The notes under the pieces are model-generated. The model saw only the letters and a list, made by a program, of their open reading frames with translations. It had not been told where the DNA came from and searched no databases. Of a stretch of DNA of 6,326 bases, positions 5,019-6,326 are shown piece after piece. The stretch is from Rhizobium sp. Q54 (GTDB lineage: Bacteria > Pseudomonadota > Alphaproteobacteria > SMXS01), in NCBI GenBank assembly GCA_945872035.1, contig CAMBYA010000146.1:1-6326 (forward strand), written 5' to 3'. Position numbers and translations under genes: made by a program. How positions within the stretch are numbered: position 1 is the first letter of the stretch; each line of letters begins with the position of its first letter.

Positions 5019-5840
5019 ATGCTGAAGGTGTTCGGCTTTGTCCGGCGCAACCCGCGCCTGACCCATGACGAGTACCGTGCCGCCCACGCCGGCTATCACG
5101 CTTCCTACGGGCGGCGGCTGACCGGCATCCGCGGCTACGTCCTCAACGTGCGCGCCAGCCGGCCTCTGGAGGAAGCCATCGGTCCCGAGGCCGCCGCCGT
5201 TTTGACCCGGCAGGCGCCCGAAGGCTTCGACGATGCCTGGGACGGCTGGGGTCAGCTCATGTTCGACGACCTGCTGGCCTATCTGGACTCCCGCATTCCC
5301 ACGCCGGATCGGGCCGGCCCAAATGGCCTCGAATCCGATCCCAAGGTGGCCGAGGTTGGCGGCGACGGTCCGTACCTCTATGCCGGCTCGGCCATGCAGT
5401 TCCATGTCGACGAGCATATCGCCGTGGAGGTCAGCCGCCCCGAACGCCGGCTGTTCAAGCTGGCGCTGTTCTGCAAGCGCCCGGCGGCCATGGCGCCCGG
5501 GGCCTTTCGCGCCCGTTGGACCAGAGAATGGGCACAGCCGTTCAACCACCTCCCCGGCCTGCGCGGCCACATCGTCAACTTCCGCACGGATCTCGACGTG
5601 CTGACCGGCTTCGTTAACCTGAGCGCCGAAGGCTTCACGCCCGCCGGGATCGCCCGGCGGGAAGCGTTTTACGGCTGGTGGGACGGCATCGCCGAACTCT
5701 GGTTCGACGGGCCGGAGCACCTTGCGGACGGTGTCCGAGCCGGCGCGTTCGACCTTCTCCCCTCCGGAGCATGGTTCTGCCGCGAGGTGGACGAGACGCT
5801 GGTGGTGGCGCCCGACAGGTCGGCCGGCAACCCCAGATAG
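5019..5840 (+). CDS. Tandem EthD-like domain protein, copy 3
   Basis: This 273-residue paralogue has the two-repeat EthD-like structure. Repeat A has the core LTHDEYRAAH.GYH...RRL.GIRGY (14-40) and repeat B has FRARW...PGLRGHIVNFRT (163-190). It is closest to copy 2, sharing WDGWGQLMFDDL-type and RAGPNGL..DPKVA stretches. H27 of repeat A is kept, but the equivalent residue in repeat B is W171. The C-terminal part differs: the LDALE..LF helix of copies 1 and 2 is replaced by a shorter FDLLPSGAWF segment, and the FYYR tail is missing. The ATG matches the start of copy 2 exactly, and an in-frame TGA at 4986-4988 with no alternative start between rules out extension, yet no Shine-Dalgarno sequence precedes it. 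No export signal is seen. It runs convergently toward the P450 gene with a 6-base gap. Function is unknown. Confidence 0.8.
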   Translation: MLKVFGFVRRNPRLTHDEYRAAHAGYHASYGRRLTGIRGYVLNVRASRPLEEAIGPEAAAVLTRQAPEGFDDAWDGWGQLMFDDLLAYLDSRIPTPDRAGPNGLESDPKVAEVGGDGPYLYAGSAMQFHVDEHIAVEVSRPERRLFKLALFCKRPAAMAPGAFRARWTREWAQPFNHLPGLRGHIVNFRTDLDVLTGFVNLSAEGFTPAGIARREAFYGWWDGIAELWFDGPEHLADGVRAGAFDLLPSGAWFCREVDETLVVAPDRSAGNPR

Positions 5841-5846
5841 GCTCGC

Positions 5847-6326
5847 TTACCGCTGCTCGAAGCCAATCACCAGCTCCCGCATCGGAAGCCAGTGCAGGCT
5901 CTGCCGGTGCACCGGGTTCGGCAATTCCCGCGCCAGTTCGATGTTCTCCAGCCGGTCGAGCAGCGCCGTGAAAGCCACGTTCATCTCCAGCCGGGCGAGC
6001 GTGGCGCCGACGCAGAAATGGGTGCCCGAGCCATAGGCCAAATGGGCGCCCACATTCGGGCGGTCGATGTCGAAGGCGTGCGGGCAGGCGAATTTTTCCG
6101 GGTCGCGGTTGGCGGCGCCGTAACGGGCCAGGATCAGGCTGCCTTCGGGGATCAGTGTGCCGCCCAGCTCCACGTCGCGGGTGGCGCGGCGCATCAGGCT
6201 CTGCACCGGACTTTCGATGCGGATCACCTCCTCGCAGAACCGCTTGATGGCGGCCGTGTCGCCGCGCAGCCGGTCCTGCAGCGCCGGGTGGCGCACGAGC
6301 TGCCACATGCCGTGGCCGAGCGCGCT
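5847..6326 (-). CDS. Cytochrome P450, C-terminal part (5' truncated by window edge)
   Basis: The 159 in-window residues cover the K helix to the C-terminus of a bacterial-type soluble P450, a heme monooxygenase that needs ferredoxin and reductase partners not present here. Numbering from the first in-window codon, the K-helix ExxR is E33-V-I-R36, the meander stretch HAFDIDRPN follows at about 84-92, and the heme-binding loop YGSGTHFCVG gives the axial Cys at 105 (Tyr replaces the usual first Phe). The frame continues to the window edge, so the Met encoded at 6308-6306 is internal and roughly 240 N-terminal residues, including the I helix, are missing. The gene points toward the third EthD-like gene. 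P450 and EthD proteins occur together in the Rhodococcus ether-degradation cluster, but no specific CYP family or substrate can be assigned. Confidence 0.92.
   Translation of the reverse strand, partial: SALGHGMWQLVRHPALQDRLRGDTAAIKRFCEEVIRIESPVQSLMRRATRDVELGGTLIPEGSLILARYGAANRDPEKFACPHAFDIDRPNVGAHLAYGSGTHFCVGATLARLEMNVAFTALLDRLENIELARELPNPVHRQSLHWLPMRELVIGFEQR

Noticed and set aside
4577..5068. A 163-residue plus-strand frame through the non-coding region before EthD copy 3
   Set aside because: It starts inside the terminator hairpin, has no ribosome-binding site or protein-like character, and runs into the EthD gene out of register.
5841..5846. Terminator between EthD copy 3 and the P450 gene
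   Set aside because: The six-base gap and flanking coding ends show no stem with a T tract on either strand.

Overview
The window is GC-rich, with G or C favoured at third codon positions, and it is densely packed. The gene types (Rieske oxygenase, P450, LprI/MliC-type lysozyme inhibitor, small Sec-exported proteins) suggest a Gram-negative proteobacterium, most likely a catabolically versatile alphaproteobacterium. That placement is inference from gene content and composition. No marker gene in the window fixes the taxon.

Layout. (1) 1-867: the catalytic C-terminal part of a Rieske ring-hydroxylating oxygenase alpha subunit, cut by the left edge. (2) 977-1849 and 1860-2708: two adjacent plus-strand genes for proteins with two EthD-like (dimeric alpha/beta barrel) repeats each. 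The second gene's ribosome-binding site overlaps the first gene's stop codon. (3) 2713-4542: an envelope module with a minus-strand exported LprI/MliC lysozyme-inhibitor-like protein, then a divergent two-gene operon of exported proteins of unknown function that ends in a clear intrinsic terminator. (4) 4599-5018: mostly non-coding. It holds a likely 29-residue single-span membrane peptide gene on the minus strand and a pair of predicted sigma70-type promoters on opposite strands whose -10 hexamers overlap. (5) 5019-5840: a third EthD-like paralogue, closest to the second. (6) 5847-6326: the C-terminal part of a cytochrome P450 on the minus strand, cut by the right edge.

How the genes may fit together. 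A Rieske oxygenase, three double-EthD proteins and a P450 within 6.3 kb look like part of an accessory oxidative catabolism region. In Rhodococcus the ethRABCD ether-degradation cluster also pairs a P450 (EthB) with a small EthD protein of unresolved biochemical role, so an EthD-P450 link has precedent. The substrate cannot be read from this sequence. The lysozyme-inhibitor-like gene and the two exported-protein genes sit between EthD copies 2 and 3 and look functionally unrelated to them.

The points most worth a second look are the EthD family of three (asymmetric loss of a conserved His in the second repeat, shared C-terminal tail in copies 1 and 2 only), the 29-residue membrane peptide with its own predicted promoter, and the overlapping opposed promoters. 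I saw no tRNA, rRNA, CRISPR array, insertion sequence or attachment site.
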